DNA of 64,000 bases from Clostridium prolinivorans (GCF_004011155.1 NZ_RJWG01000001.1:187189-251188); one strand, 5' to 3'. Shown: positions 53,723 through 62,457, numbered from the stretch's first letter. Notes: generated by a model not told the origin, from the letters alone. Numbers and translations are program-made.

Positions 53723-54451
53723 ATGTTAAAAATAAATTCCTCTTTAATAGAAATAGGAGAAGATTACTTATCAAAATATAATTATTTTAGTAAGAAGATT
53801 TATAATTTTGAAAATATCAATGATTTAATAATTAGTATTAAAAATAAAAAAACAATACTAATTTTAAGTGGCGAAAAAGTAAATGTAAATATATTAAATA
53901 TTCCTAAAGTTAAATTAAATGAATTACATAATATAGTAACACATGAAGTATATTATAATTTTAGAGATACTAAAAACTTAATGATAGCATATACTTTATT
54001 TAAAAAGGATATAAATAATGATCAATTTGCAGTATTATGTATAAATAATAAAAAACTTTCAATGATTTATAATAAATTTTCAAAAAATATAAGTAATATT
54101 TATATTGTACAGCTTTGTGTATTAAATTATTTTAATAAAAAAATAAAGGATAAGGATTTTATATTTTTATTCCAATATAAAGATAATTTATATTTTCTAT
54201 ATTGCGTTAATGATATTCTTATATATAATAATATAATTAAAATTATAGATATTCAAGAAGGAATAGAAAAGTTTATTTACAATTTTCTAGAAGAATCTAA
54301 AAAATATTATAATACAAATATAAAAACTATATATTATGCTAATATAAATATTGATATATCAAAATTAAAAAGGGAAAATTTTTCTTATCAAAATTTAGGA
54401 AATTTTGATAGAGAAAATTTATTTAAAAATATAATTATAAATCGGAGATGA
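53723..54451 (+). CDS. Probable PilM/GspL-like cytoplasmic component
   Basis: A 242-aa soluble protein with no membrane helix. It begins MLKINSSLIEIGE and has KVNVNILNIPKVKLNELHNIVTHEVYY, which resembles the actin-like PilM stretch in which pilus biogenesis proteins describe N- or I-P-x-x-x-x-x-E-L-x-x-x-V-x-x-E. It is much shorter than classical PilM (about 350 aa), and the ATP motifs are not evident, so it may be a reduced form. Its position before PilN- and PilO-like genes is the main support. Confidence 0.6.
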   Translation: MLKINSSLIEIGEDYLSKYNYFSKKIYNFENINDLIISIKNKKTILILSGEKVNVNILNIPKVKLNELHNIVTHEVYYNFRDTKNLMIAYTLFKKDINNDQFAVLCINNKKLSMIYNKFSKNISNIYIVQLCVLNYFNKKIKDKDFIFLFQYKDNLYFLYCVNDILIYNNIIKIIDIQEGIEKFIYNFLEESKKYYNTNIKTIYYANINIDISKLKRENFSYQNLGNFDRENLFKNIIINRR

Positions 54452-54456
54452 AAACA

Positions 54457-54930
54457 TTGAAAAATTTAAATTTTATGACTATAACTTTTAATGAAAATTT
54501 AGCGAAATCTAGTCTTAAGATTAAAAATATAGAAAAATATATACTACTATTGTGGATAGGATGCATTATTATGTTTTTATTATTTATGTATAATAAAAAT
54601 AAAAATAATAAAACAATGGAAATATATAATGCAAATTATAGAGAAATGTCTAATACTATATTAAATCAATCTAACATATATAAAAACAACAAAACATTAA
54701 ATAATTTTAAAAATTTTATAATTAATTTTAATGACAACTTAAATTATAAGGATGTAAATATAAAAGAAAATATTATAGATATTAATTTATCTGTTAATAA
54801 CAAACAAGAGTATATTAATTTTATCGAAAAAATTGAAAAATTTAATATATATAAAATAATTTTCTTATCTCCACTTAATAATGATGGAGAAAAATTTAAT
54901 TTTACAATTAGTTTAGAGGTTAAGTTATGA
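54457..54930 (+). CDS. Probable PilN-like membrane protein
   Basis: A bitopic protein of about 157 aa: a cytoplasmic N-terminus of about 27 residues, one membrane helix (YILLLWIGCIIMFLLFMY), a coiled-coil stretch and a small ferredoxin-like domain near the C-terminus. The N-terminal NLNFMTITFNENLAKSS resembles the PilN segment (usually with INLLP) that docks on PilM. I use TTG 54457, 9 bases past CGGAG; ATG 54448 sits only 1 base after that site. It overlaps the next gene as ATGA. Confidence 0.6.
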   Translation: MKNLNFMTITFNENLAKSSLKIKNIEKYILLLWIGCIIMFLLFMYNKNKNNKTMEIYNANYREMSNTILNQSNIYKNNKTLNNFKNFIINFNDNLNYKDVNIKENIIDINLSVNNKQEYINFIEKIEKFNIYKIIFLSPLNNDGEKFNFTISLEVKL

Positions 54931-55352
54931 AAAAAAATAATTTAATATTTTACAAATTAATATTAGCAACTTTTTTATTCATATTTTTTTTATTAATATA
55001 TAAAAATTATAAAATAATAAAAAATATAAATTTAAATAGCGTTGCTGTTAGCAAAACTCAGCAATATAAAGATAAAGAAAGTAATATAAAAGAATACGGA
55101 TATAGTGATATACTAAAAATTTTATTAGAAGATAATAATATAGATATATTAAATATTACTAATTCTTTAGAAGACAACAAATTGGTAATTATAAATATTA
55201 AGTATAATGGTGATATAAAATCTTTATATACTAAATTAGAAAGTTTTAATACAAATGAAAATTTCTGTTATGTAGATAATATAAAAATAGAATCAAATTC
55301 AGTAAATGAACAAAATTTATACTCAACTATTTGTTTTATAGCAAATAAATAA
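54927..55352 (+). CDS. Probable PilO-like membrane protein
   Basis: A 141-aa bitopic protein with a short basic N-terminus, one membrane helix (residues about 8-24) and an outside ferredoxin-like domain (LVIINIKYNGDIKSLYTKLESF then CYVDNIKIES), the layout of PilO, which pairs with PilN in the alignment complex. It is the last gene of the pilus operon. No clear terminator is visible in the 190-base gap before efp. Sequence conservation is weak; the call rests on topology and order. Confidence 0.58.
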   Translation: MKKNNLIFYKLILATFLFIFFLLIYKNYKIIKNINLNSVAVSKTQQYKDKESNIKEYGYSDILKILLEDNNIDILNITNSLEDNKLVIINIKYNGDIKSLYTKLESFNTNENFCYVDNIKIESNSVNEQNLYSTICFIANK

Positions 55353-55542
55353 ATTTATATTTATAAAAAATATATAGAATTATGTTTGCAAATAATCATA
55401 AGTTTTGGTAAAATATCATTGTTTGGTTAGCTATAATATAATTAACTAAATATGTTATACAAAAATATGAAAATTTTTGGTATTAAATCACCTAAAAAGG
55501 TTATAATATAAACGAATTTATAAGTTTTTGGAGGGATATGTA

Positions 55543-56100
55543 ATGATATCAGCAGGAGATATAAGAAAAGGGACTACTTTTGAATTAGATGGACAAGTTT
55601 ATACAGTAGTCGATTTTTTACATGTAAAACCAGGAAAAGGAGCTGCTTTTGTTAGAACTAAACTAAGAAATGTTCTACAAGGAGGAGTAACTGACAAAAC
55701 TTTTAACCCTACAGATAAATTGCAAGAAGCAGTTATAGAAAGAAAAGAAATGCAGTATTTATATTCAGATGGAGAATTGTATTATTTTATGGATACAGAA
55801 ACATTTGAACAAATTCCACTTAATTATGAAAAAGTAGAAGATGCTATAAAATTTTTAAAAGAAAATATGTTAGCTGTAATTAAGTTTTATAAGGGAGAAG
55901 CATTTTCTGTAGAACCACCAAATTTTGTTGAACTTCAAGTAACATATACAGAACCTGGAGCTAAAGGTAATACAGCTACTAATACTTTAAAACCAGCTAC
56001 TGTAGAAACTGGAGCAACTGTTATGGTTCCAATATTTGTAAATGAAGGTGAAATAATAAGGATTGATACTAGAACTGGTGAATATATGGAGAGAGTTTAG
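55543..56100 (+). CDS. efp: Translation elongation factor P
   Basis: Relieves ribosome stalling at polyproline. Three OB-like domains in 185 aa: N-terminal KOW domain with [42 protein letters not shown] (modification loop GKGAA, Lys in PGKG), then the EFP and C-terminal OB domains ending [10 protein letters not shown]. The ATG at 55543 lies 7 bases past GGAGGG; an ATG at 55538 is followed at once by TAA. It precedes the spoIIIA region, a common clostridial order. Confidence 0.98.
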   Translation: MISAGDIRKGTTFELDGQVYTVVDFLHVKPGKGAAFVRTKLRNVLQGGVTDKTFNPTDKLQEAVIERKEMQYLYSDGELYYFMDTETFEQIPLNYEKVEDAIKFLKENMLAVIKFYKGEAFSVEPPNFVELQVTYTEPGAKGNTATNTLKPATVETGATVMVPIFVNEGEIIRIDTRTGEYMERV

Positions 56101-56125
56101 TCTATAATATTAAATAGTATAATTT

Positions 56126-56170
56126 ATTAAGAGTATAAAATAATATTTTATACTCTTAATTTTATTTTAA
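56126..56170 (+). terminator. Terminator after efp
   Basis: ATTAAGAGTATAAAAT (56126-56141) pairs with ATTTTATACTCTTAAT (56145-56160), then TTTATTTTAA. Confidence 0.88.
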
Positions 56171-56188
56171 AATAAAGGATGTGATAAT

Positions 56189-56599
56189 ATGAAATCTATA
56201 ATATCTAAAGTAGCTTATTTGAACGGCTTAATTGATGGAATGGATATAGACCAAAATACTAAAGAAGGTAAGGCTATAAACCAAATATCCGAAATATTAA
56301 AAGAGGTAGCAGAAGAAATAGAATCATTAAAAGATTCACAGAAATATATAGAAAATTATGTAGATATAATCGATGAAGATTTAAGTCGCTTAGAGGAAGA
56401 ATGGTATTATGATGAAGAATATGAAGAAGATGATGAATGTTGTAAAGAAGACTTTGAAAATTATATAAATGTAAAATGTCCACATTGCAATGAAATTGTG
56501 TATATTGATAATGACATATGTAAATGTAATAAAGGTATCATATGTCCTAATTGCCACGAAGAGATATTGTTAAGTGATGTTTTAAAAGAGAATAAATAA
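56189..56599 (+). CDS. CD1247-like protein with C-terminal zinc ribbon
   Basis: A 136-aa protein in two parts. Residues 1-70 are a helical domain (SKVAYLNGLIDGMDIDQNTKEGKAINQISEIL) of the type annotated as CD1247 N-terminal domain in clostridia. After an acidic stretch (DDEEYEEDDE-like), residues 96-127 hold CPHC, CKC and CPNC pairs, a likely zinc ribbon. The function is unknown; it sits between efp and spoIIIA in many clostridia. It begins after AAAGGATGTGAT and has its own terminator. Confidence 0.82.
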   Translation: MKSIISKVAYLNGLIDGMDIDQNTKEGKAINQISEILKEVAEEIESLKDSQKYIENYVDIIDEDLSRLEEEWYYDEEYEEDDECCKEDFENYINVKCPHCNEIVYIDNDICKCNKGIICPNCHEEILLSDVLKENK

Positions 56600-56610
56600 T
56601 TAGTTTATAA

Positions 56611-56650
56611 ATAGATATATAAAAAATTTTTATATATCTATTTTTTTTTA
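56611..56650 (+). terminator. Terminator after the CD1247-like gene
   Basis: AATAGATATATAAAAA (56611-56626) and TTTTTATATATCTATT (56628-56643) are nearly a perfect palindrome, followed by T7. Confidence 0.85.
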
Positions 56651-56710
56651 ATAAAATGGAATAATTTTATTAAAATTAAAATACAGATTATATATGAAAG
56701 GAGGATAAAA

Positions 56711-57631
56711 ATGAAATACACAAAGGATATTTTAGAAATATTACCAATACATATTAGAGAGACAATTAAAAATTTAAAAAATCTTGATTATATACAAGAA
56801 ATTAGGTTAAAAGTAAATAAACCACTAATTATTCAAATAGGAAATGATGAAATTATTACACCTACCATAGTATCAAGTCAAGATTTAAAATTAATTCTTC
56901 AATATATAAGTAATTATTCTATTTATGCTTATGAAGAAGAAATTAAACAAGGATATATAACTATAAAAGGTGGTCATAGAATAGGGATATGTGGAAGTTG
57001 TGTTATTGAAAATAACACAATAAAAACTATAAAAAGCATAGGTTCATTAAATATTAGAATATGTAAAGAAATAATAGGATGTTCAGATAAATTAATTCCT
57101 TTTATTTTAAAAGATAAAAGAGTATTAAATACAATAATAATATCTCCACCTAGATGCGGTAAAACTACTTTACTTAGAGATATTACAAGAAATTTATCTG
57201 AAGGAATGAAAGATATTAATTTAGAAGGGAAAAAAATTTCTGTTATTGATGAGAGAAGTGAAATATGTGGATGTTATAATGGGGTTCCACAGATGAATGT
57301 AGGAATTCATACAGATGTATTTGATAATTGTCCAAAAGCTGATGGAATTATGATGGCAATTAGGAGTATGTCTCCAGAAATAATAGTTTGTGATGAAATA
57401 GGTACTTACAAAGATATGGAAAGCATATTAATGGCTCTTAATTCAGGAGTTAATCTTATAACATCTATACACGGATTTGGAATTGAAGATTTGTATAATA
57501 GAATTGTTTATAAGGATATAATTGAAAATAATGTTTTTAATATAGCAATAGTGCTAAGTTCTAGAAATGGTGTAGGAACTATAGAATACATTTATGATTT
57601 TGAAAAAAAAGATAAACTTTGGAGGAGATAA
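56711..57631 (+). CDS. spoIIIAA: Stage III sporulation ATPase SpoIIIAA
   Basis: Mother-cell AAA/GspE-like ATPase that energises the SpoIIIA-SpoIIQ channel to the forespore. Motifs: IQEIRLKVNKPLIIQIG, ISPPRCGKTTLLRD (P-loop lysine K151), VIDERSEICGCYNGVPQMNVGIHTDVFD, IMMAIRSMSPEIIVCDEIG (Walker B). Length 306 aa is standard. The ATG follows AAAGGAGG. Upstream GGAATAATT (56659-56667) and AATACAGA (56681-56688) might form a sigma-E promoter, though the match is weak. It is the first of eight genes in order. Confidence 0.96.
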   Translation: MKYTKDILEILPIHIRETIKNLKNLDYIQEIRLKVNKPLIIQIGNDEIITPTIVSSQDLKLILQYISNYSIYAYEEEIKQGYITIKGGHRIGICGSCVIENNTIKTIKSIGSLNIRICKEIIGCSDKLIPFILKDKRVLNTIIISPPRCGKTTLLRDITRNLSEGMKDINLEGKKISVIDERSEICGCYNGVPQMNVGIHTDVFDNCPKADGIMMAIRSMSPEIIVCDEIGTYKDMESILMALNSGVNLITSIHGFGIEDLYNRIVYKDIIENNVFNIAIVLSSRNGVGTIEYIYDFEKKDKLWRR

Positions 57632-57632
57632 T

Positions 57633-58151
57633 ATGTTTAAAACCATAGGCTGTTTAATGATTTTAGGTTCATCAACTATAGGTGGATTTATATATAGTGA
57701 AGGTTTTAAAAAAAGAGTTAAACAATTAAATGAACTTGAAAGAGCTGTAAATCAGCTTCAAAGTGAAATAGAGTATACACATACTCCTCTACCTGAAGCA
57801 CTTTTAAATGTATCGTTAAAAAGTGAAGCTCCTATAAATAAAATTTTTATGAAAGCATCAAATCTTTTATCTTTAAATAAAGTAGAAACTGTATATGACG
57901 CATTTCAGCAATGTTTTTATGAAGGAGATATACATTTAAATTTAGATAAAGAAGACATAAATGTAATTTTAGATTTGTCAAAATCTTTAGGCGAATCTGA
58001 TGTAGAAGGTCATAAAAAAATCTTTTTATTAGTAAAAAATAATTTAAAAAAAAGAATAAATATTGCTGAAACTATAATGAATAAAAATGTAAAAATGTAT
58101 AGATATTTAGGATTTAGCATTGGTGCTATGATAGTAATTGTTTTAATATAG
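57633..58151 (+). CDS. spoIIIAB: Stage III sporulation protein SpoIIIAB
   Basis: GspF-like membrane protein of the SpoIIIA complex, 172 aa from ATG 57633, which follows TTGGAGGAG; the frame extends back into spoIIIAA. An N-terminal helix (IGCLMILGSSTIGGFIYS) and a C-terminal one (YLGFSIGAMIVIVLI) enclose a helical domain with LNELERAVNQLQSEIEYTHTPLPEAL, the family signature. It starts 1 base after the spoIIIAA stop. Confidence 0.95.
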   Translation: MFKTIGCLMILGSSTIGGFIYSEGFKKRVKQLNELERAVNQLQSEIEYTHTPLPEALLNVSLKSEAPINKIFMKASNLLSLNKVETVYDAFQQCFYEGDIHLNLDKEDINVILDLSKSLGESDVEGHKKIFLLVKNNLKKRINIAETIMNKNVKMYRYLGFSIGAMIVIVLI

Positions 58152-58166
58152 GAGGTGAAAATAAAA

Positions 58167-58364
58167 ATGTTAGATGTAAATGTATTATTTAAAATTGCTG
58201 GATTAGCAATTATATTAATAATTTTAGATAAGGTATTAAAAGCATCAGGTAAGGATGATATTGCTACAATAACTAATCTTACGGGTATTGTCATAATTTT
58301 AACCATGGTTATAAACTTAATAAGCAAATTATTTACCAGTGTGAGAACCATGTTTACATTATAG
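58167..58364 (+). CDS. spoIIIAC: Stage III sporulation protein SpoIIIAC
   Basis: Small two-helix membrane protein of 65 aa: LDVNVLFKIAGLAIILIILDKVLKASGKDDIATI then a second hydrophobic stretch. The ATG at 58167, 10 bases past AGGAGGTG, gives the family length; a GTG at 58155 lies inside the ribosome site. SpoIIIAC and AD are thought to form part of the membrane core of the channel. It follows spoIIIAB by 15 bases. Confidence 0.95.
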   Translation: MLDVNVLFKIAGLAIILIILDKVLKASGKDDIATITNLTGIVIILTMVINLISKLFTSVRTMFTL

Positions 58365-58379
58365 TCTCGGGAGGAAATT

Positions 58380-58763
58380 ATGGATATAGTTAAGGTAGTA
58401 GCTTTTGCATTTATGGCATTAACTATAGTTTTTATTTTAAGAAAAGAAAATGGAACATTAGCTATACAAGTAAGTACAGTAGCTGGAATTATTATATTTT
58501 TATTTACAATAAGTAAAATTACAGCGGTACTTCAATTGATTCAACAGTTAGCTTTAAAAGCTAATATAGATTATGTGTATATAAATACAGTTTTTAAAAT
58601 ATTAGCAATAGCATATTTAGCTTCCTTTTGTGCTGAAATTTGTAGAGATGCGGGTGAAAGCAATATAGCTTCAAAGGTAGAATTTGCAGGTAAAATATTT
58701 ATTTTAGTATTAGCAATACCTATTCTTATGGCAGTACTTCAATCAATTCTAAAGATAATATAA
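58380..58763 (+). CDS. spoIIIAD: Stage III sporulation protein SpoIIIAD
   Basis: Membrane protein of 127 aa with four hydrophobic segments and the family stretch LKANIDYVYINTVFKILAIAYLASFCAEICRDAGESNIASKVEFAGK. It shares its first pair of helices in layout with SpoIIIAC, as known for this pair. The ATG follows TCGGGAGGAAATT. It is fourth in the spoIIIA operon, 15 bases after spoIIIAC. Confidence 0.96.
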   Translation: MDIVKVVAFAFMALTIVFILRKENGTLAIQVSTVAGIIIFLFTISKITAVLQLIQQLALKANIDYVYINTVFKILAIAYLASFCAEICRDAGESNIASKVEFAGKIFILVLAIPILMAVLQSILKII

Positions 58764-58775
58764 AAGAGGTATATC

Positions 58776-59924
58776 ATGAAAAAATTTATATTTATAATTT
58801 TTATTATTATATTATTACCTTTTAATGTACAAGCTGATTCTATACAAAAAAGTATTAATGAAGATGATTTACAAATTCAACATCTATATGATTACATAAC
58901 AAATATGAAAACTGATTATGAAGTTTTAAAAGATTTAGAGCCAAAAGAATTTGTAGAAGAATTTATAAAAAGCGGTAATAGTAAAATATCATTTAAAAAG
59001 GTTTCACAAGCTTTACTTACATATACTTTTAAAGATGTAGTAGCACTTTTTAAATCTATGGCTATATTAATTGTAATAAGTATAGTGTGTGCTTTACTTA
59101 ATAATCTTCAAAATTCTTTTAGTAAAAATGATATAGGGAATATAGCATATTTTGCCTGCTATGCATTAATGATAGTGATAATATCTAAAAGTTTTTACGG
59201 TGCAGCTTCAGTAGCTAAAGATACTATAATAAAAATTACAGATTTTATGGCAGCTATAATACCTGTTCTTATGATGCTTTTAGCTACAGTAGGAGGTTTT
59301 ACACAGGCGACTATAATGGATCCAATAATTATAACAGTAATTAATATATCTTCAAGAATATACATAAATATTATTATACCAATTATATTTATGAGTTTTG
59401 TATTGCAATTTGTAAATAACATTTCTGAAGAATTTAAAATAAATAAATTAACAAAGCTTTTAAGTCAAATAGCACTTTGGGCGCAAGGTATAATAATGAC
59501 TATTTTTATTGGGGTTTTGACTATAAGAGGAATAACTTCAAAAACTATAGACCAAGTTACAGCTAAAACTGCAAAATATGCTGTAGATAATTTTGTACCT
59601 ATAGTAGGCAAAGCTTTATCAGATGCTATATCTACAGTAGCTGGGTATTCGCTGCTTTTAAAAAATGCAATTAGTGGGTTAGGCTTAATAATAATATTAT
59701 TGCTTGTTATATTCCCTGTTTTTAAAATATTGGCAATGTCATTTGTATATAAGTTAACAGCTGCATTTATAGAGCCTGTAAGTGACAGTAGAATTGTAAG
59801 TTGTTTAACTTCTGTTGGAGATGCATTAATCCTCCTTATGTCTTGTGTAATAAGTATATCTACTATGTTTTTTATAATGATTACTATAATAGCTTCAGCT
59901 GGAAAAATTCCTGTAGGAGGTTGA
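58776..59924 (+). CDS. spoIIIAE: Stage III sporulation protein SpoIIIAE
   Basis: Polytopic protein of 382 aa and the largest channel component. It has an N-terminal signal peptide (residues 1-20, ending FNVQADS), an outside helical region, then about seven membrane segments. Motifs include FKSMAILIVISIVCALLNNLQ, AIIPVLMMLLATVGGFTQA and FVPIVGKALSDAISTVAGYSLLLKNAISGLG, which mark the family. The ATG follows AAGAGGTAT. No catalytic motif is known. Confidence 0.96.
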   Translation: MKKFIFIIFIIILLPFNVQADSIQKSINEDDLQIQHLYDYITNMKTDYEVLKDLEPKEFVEEFIKSGNSKISFKKVSQALLTYTFKDVVALFKSMAILIVISIVCALLNNLQNSFSKNDIGNIAYFACYALMIVIISKSFYGAASVAKDTIIKITDFMAAIIPVLMMLLATVGGFTQATIMDPIIITVINISSRIYINIIIPIIFMSFVLQFVNNISEEFKINKLTKLLSQIALWAQGIIMTIFIGVLTIRGITSKTIDQVTAKTAKYAVDNFVPIVGKALSDAISTVAGYSLLLKNAISGLGLIIILLLVIFPVFKILAMSFVYKLTAAFIEPVSDSRIVSCLTSVGDALILLMSCVISISTMFFIMITIIASAGKIPVGG

Positions 59925-59957
59925 TGTATAGATTTAAAATAAAAAGCAGGTGAACGT

Positions 59958-60542
59958 ATGATTGAAGAATTGAAATCTTGGATAATAACAATATGTACTA
60001 CAGTTATATTTAGTACAGCAGTAGAAATGATTTTACCTAATAATAATTTTAAAAAATATGTAAAATTTGTTTTAGGACTAATTTTAATAACTGTACTAAT
60101 TAATCCTATTATTAAAATAGTTGATAAAAATTATAATATTGATAATTATACAAAAGAAGTTTTTGAATATTTTGATGATGGTTCTTATAGTGAAAATATT
60201 AAAGAATATAAAGAAGAAGGGATGAAAAAAACATTAAATAATTTTAAATTAAATTTAGAAAATGAATGCCAAAATAAACTTAAAGAAAAATTCCCAAACA
60301 ATAATTATAAAGTTGAAGTTTTTGTAGATTATGATGAAGAAGTTTCATCAGTTATTGTTAAAAATGTAAAAGTAGATATTATAAATAAAGGTATAAGCAA
60401 AGTAAAAAAAGTAGACATAAGTACAAAGAGTAATTTAGATTCTAATAAATCAGAAGATACAAACAGTAAATTAATTAAAGATTATTTATCTAAAGAACTT
60501 AAAATTTCTAATAATTTTATAGAAATTTATGAAAAAAATTAA
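59958..60542 (+). CDS. spoIIIAF: Stage III sporulation protein SpoIIIAF
   Basis: A 194-aa protein with two N-terminal membrane helices (SWIITICTTVIFSTAVEMILP and FVLGLILITVLINPIIKI) followed by a soluble ring-building-motif-like domain (residues 80-194) on the intermembrane side. The pattern EMILPNNNFKKYVKFVLGLI is characteristic. The ATG follows AGCAGGTGAA. It ends 13 bases before spoIIIAG. Confidence 0.94.
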   Translation: MIEELKSWIITICTTVIFSTAVEMILPNNNFKKYVKFVLGLILITVLINPIIKIVDKNYNIDNYTKEVFEYFDDGSYSENIKEYKEEGMKKTLNNFKLNLENECQNKLKEKFPNNNYKVEVFVDYDEEVSSVIVKNVKVDIINKGISKVKKVDISTKSNLDSNKSEDTNSKLIKDYLSKELKISNNFIEIYEKN

Positions 60543-60555
60543 CAAGGAGGTAAAT

Positions 60556-61197
60556 ATGGATATACACAAAATTATAGAAAAAATTTACAAAGAACTAAGA
60601 AAAATATTTGTAGTAAAAGAAAATACGGATAAAAAAAATAGAAAAAATAAATATTCTAATTTTTTAATTGTTTGTTTAAGTTTAGTATTAATAGGTATAT
60701 TATTTGTAACTGCTGATAATTATTTTAATAATACCAATACTACTAATATAAATACATCAAATACTACTTCTAAAGAGATATCTCAGGAAGAAAGTAAAAA
60801 TGATTATGAAAAAAAATTAGAAAATAAATTAAAATCTATTTTAGAAGATATGGAAGGAGTTGGTAAAACCAATATTATGATAACTATTGAGGGGAGTGAA
60901 GAACAGGTTCCAGCAATAAATATAACTGACTCAAATAGTACAACAAAAGAAAAGGATAATAGTGGAGGAACTAGAGAAACTGTTCAAAATAATAATGGAA
61001 GTACAATTGTAATTACTAATGATGGTTCTAAAAGTCAGCCTTTAATTGTACAAACTAAAAAACCAAAAATTATTGGAGTTTGCGTAATAGCTGAAGGCGC
61101 AGATGATAAAATTATTCAGATGCAAATAACTCAAGCCGTTACAAAACTTTATAACTTAACACCAGATAAAGTTAGTGTATATCCTATGAAAAAATAG
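60556..61197 (+). CDS. spoIIIAG: Stage III sporulation protein SpoIIIAG
   Basis: Ring-forming channel protein of 213 aa, related to EscJ/PrgK-type ring proteins. It has one membrane helix (about residues 36-54, FLIVCLSLVLIGILFVTA) and an outside domain with KLKSILEDMEGVGKTNIMITIEGSEEQV and KPKIIGVCVIAEGADDKIIQMQITQAVTKLYNL, the family signature. The ATG at 60556, 5 bases past AAGGAGG, is preferred over 60529 inside spoIIIAF. Confidence 0.95.
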   Translation: MDIHKIIEKIYKELRKIFVVKENTDKKNRKNKYSNFLIVCLSLVLIGILFVTADNYFNNTNTTNINTSNTTSKEISQEESKNDYEKKLENKLKSILEDMEGVGKTNIMITIEGSEEQVPAINITDSNSTTKEKDNSGGTRETVQNNNGSTIVITNDGSKSQPLIVQTKKPKIIGVCVIAEGADDKIIQMQITQAVTKLYNLTPDKVSVYPMKK

Positions 61198-61250
61198 AAT
61201 AAATTCATAAAAGAATCATATAATTTATTAGAAAGATTAATGGAGGGAAT

Positions 61251-61751
61251 ATGAAAATGAATAAAAAACAAGCTTTTATTATTGCCACATTGTTAGTACT
61301 TATTGTATGTGCAGGAGTACTTGCTACTAAAGTTAATAGCCCATTATATGTTGATTCTCAGGAAGTTGCACAAGATACTAAAACATCAAGTAAAACAGGT
61401 ACAAAAGATAATTTTTTTACAGAAATGGCTTTAAATCGTCAACAAACATATGCTAATACAGTTCCTACATATAAAAGCATAATTGATGATCCCAATACTC
61501 CTAAAGATACAAGAGAAGCTACAGCAGAAAAATTAAATACTTTTACTATGAATAATTCTAATGAGCAAAAAATTGAAGCTCAATTAAAAGGTAAAGGATA
61601 TGAAGAATCTTTTTGTCAAATATCTGAAAATAAAGTTACAGTATATGTAAAAGCTGATAAGGAAAAATTTACAGATAAAAATGCAAGGGATATAAAAAAT
61701 ATAGTTTTAGGAATTACAAAAATAAAGGATGTTGAAATAGCACTTAAATAA
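61251..61751 (+). CDS. spoIIIAH: Stage III sporulation protein SpoIIIAH
   Basis: Mother-cell partner of forespore SpoIIQ (or a functional equivalent), linking the two membranes. It has one N-terminal membrane helix (FIIATLLVLIVCAGVLA), a linker and a YscJ/FliF-like ring-building domain (KLNTFTMNNSNEQKIEAQLKGKGYEESFCQISENKVTVYVKADK). Length 166 aa is shorter than the 218 aa of Bacillus, as usual in clostridia. The ATG follows GGAGGG; ATG 61257 is an alternative. It is last in the spoIIIA operon. Confidence 0.94.
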   Translation: MKMNKKQAFIIATLLVLIVCAGVLATKVNSPLYVDSQEVAQDTKTSSKTGTKDNFFTEMALNRQQTYANTVPTYKSIIDDPNTPKDTREATAEKLNTFTMNNSNEQKIEAQLKGKGYEESFCQISENKVTVYVKADKEKFTDKNARDIKNIVLGITKIKDVEIALK

Positions 61752-61757
61752 TTATAA

Positions 61758-61786
61758 TTGTAATGATTATATACATTTGATATAAT
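61758..61786 (+). promoter_or_regulatory. Vegetative promoter for the Asp23-family gene
   Basis: TTGTAA (61758-61763), 17 bases, TATAAT (61781-61786), with TG at 61778-61779 giving an extended -10. It lies in the gap after spoIIIAH and separates the next gene from sporulation control. Confidence 0.65.
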
Positions 61787-61833
61787 GAACTTAAGATAAA
61801 AACTATTGCTATTATTAGCAAGGGGGTACTAAT

Positions 61834-62226
61834 ATGGAAGAAAATTTAAAAGATGAAGTTAATATGGGTATAGTAAAAATATCTGATGAAGTGGTTGGAG
61901 TTATAGCAGCTCTTGCAGCTACAGAAATAAAAGGAATAGTTGGATTAAGTGCAAATCTTGTTGGTGGTATAACTCAAATTCTTACAGGTAAAAAAAATTT
62001 ATCTAAAGGAGTTAAAGTTACTGTAGGCGAAAACAGTTCAATTATTGATTTGCATGTTGTCGTTGAATATGGAGTAAATATTCCTGAAATTTGTAACAGC
62101 GTACAAGAAAACGTAAAAAAAGTAGTAGAGACTATGACAGGCCTTATAGTTGAAGCTGTAAATGTTCATGTTCAAAATGTTGTAATTCCTAAATTAGAAG
62201 AAAAACAAAATGAAAATATAGAATAA
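61834..62226 (+). CDS. Asp23/Gls24 family protein
   Basis: A 130-aa soluble protein of the Asp23 (DUF322) family, like Bacillus YqhY, which stands beside nusB and is linked to acetyl-CoA carboxylase control. Conserved stretches: VKISDEVVGVIAALAATEIKGIVGLS and IIDLHVVVEYGVNIPEICNSVQENVKKVVETMTGLIVEAVNVHVQNV. The ATG follows AAGGGGGTACT. It is flanked by its own promoter and terminator. Confidence 0.94.
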   Translation: MEENLKDEVNMGIVKISDEVVGVIAALAATEIKGIVGLSANLVGGITQILTGKKNLSKGVKVTVGENSSIIDLHVVVEYGVNIPEICNSVQENVKKVVETMTGLIVEAVNVHVQNVVIPKLEEKQNENIE

Positions 62227-62232
62227 TTTTTA

Positions 62233-62265
62233 CCCTCTGGATTTTCATTCAGAGGGATTTTATTT
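62233..62265 (+). terminator. Terminator after the Asp23-family gene
   Basis: CCCTCTG (62233-62239) pairs with CAGAGGG (62250-62256), followed by ATTTTATTTT. Confidence 0.88.
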
Positions 62266-62291
62266 TAATTACTTTTATAATTAAAGAAATA

Positions 62292-62319
62292 TTGTCAAAA
62301 ACACTTATATTGGTATAAT
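62292..62319 (+). promoter_or_regulatory. Vegetative promoter for nusB
   Basis: TTGTCA (62292-62297), a 16-base spacer and TATAAT (62314-62319), with TG at 62311-62312 as an extended -10. No other promoter-like pair as good was seen closer to nusB. Confidence 0.6.
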
Positions 62320-62457
62320 TATATTTAACTTGATAATAATTGAAATATGAAATAATATATATAATTGATGCTGTATATAATTAATTATAAATTATATAAT
62401 TATGCTTATATAAAAATATTTTTGTAAATAACGATATAATATAAAATGATTTATATA

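Noticed and set aside
55538-55543. ATG-TAA minimal frame before the efp ATG
   Set aside because: Only 2 bases from the ribosome site, so unlikely to be used; the efp ATG at 55543 is ideally placed.
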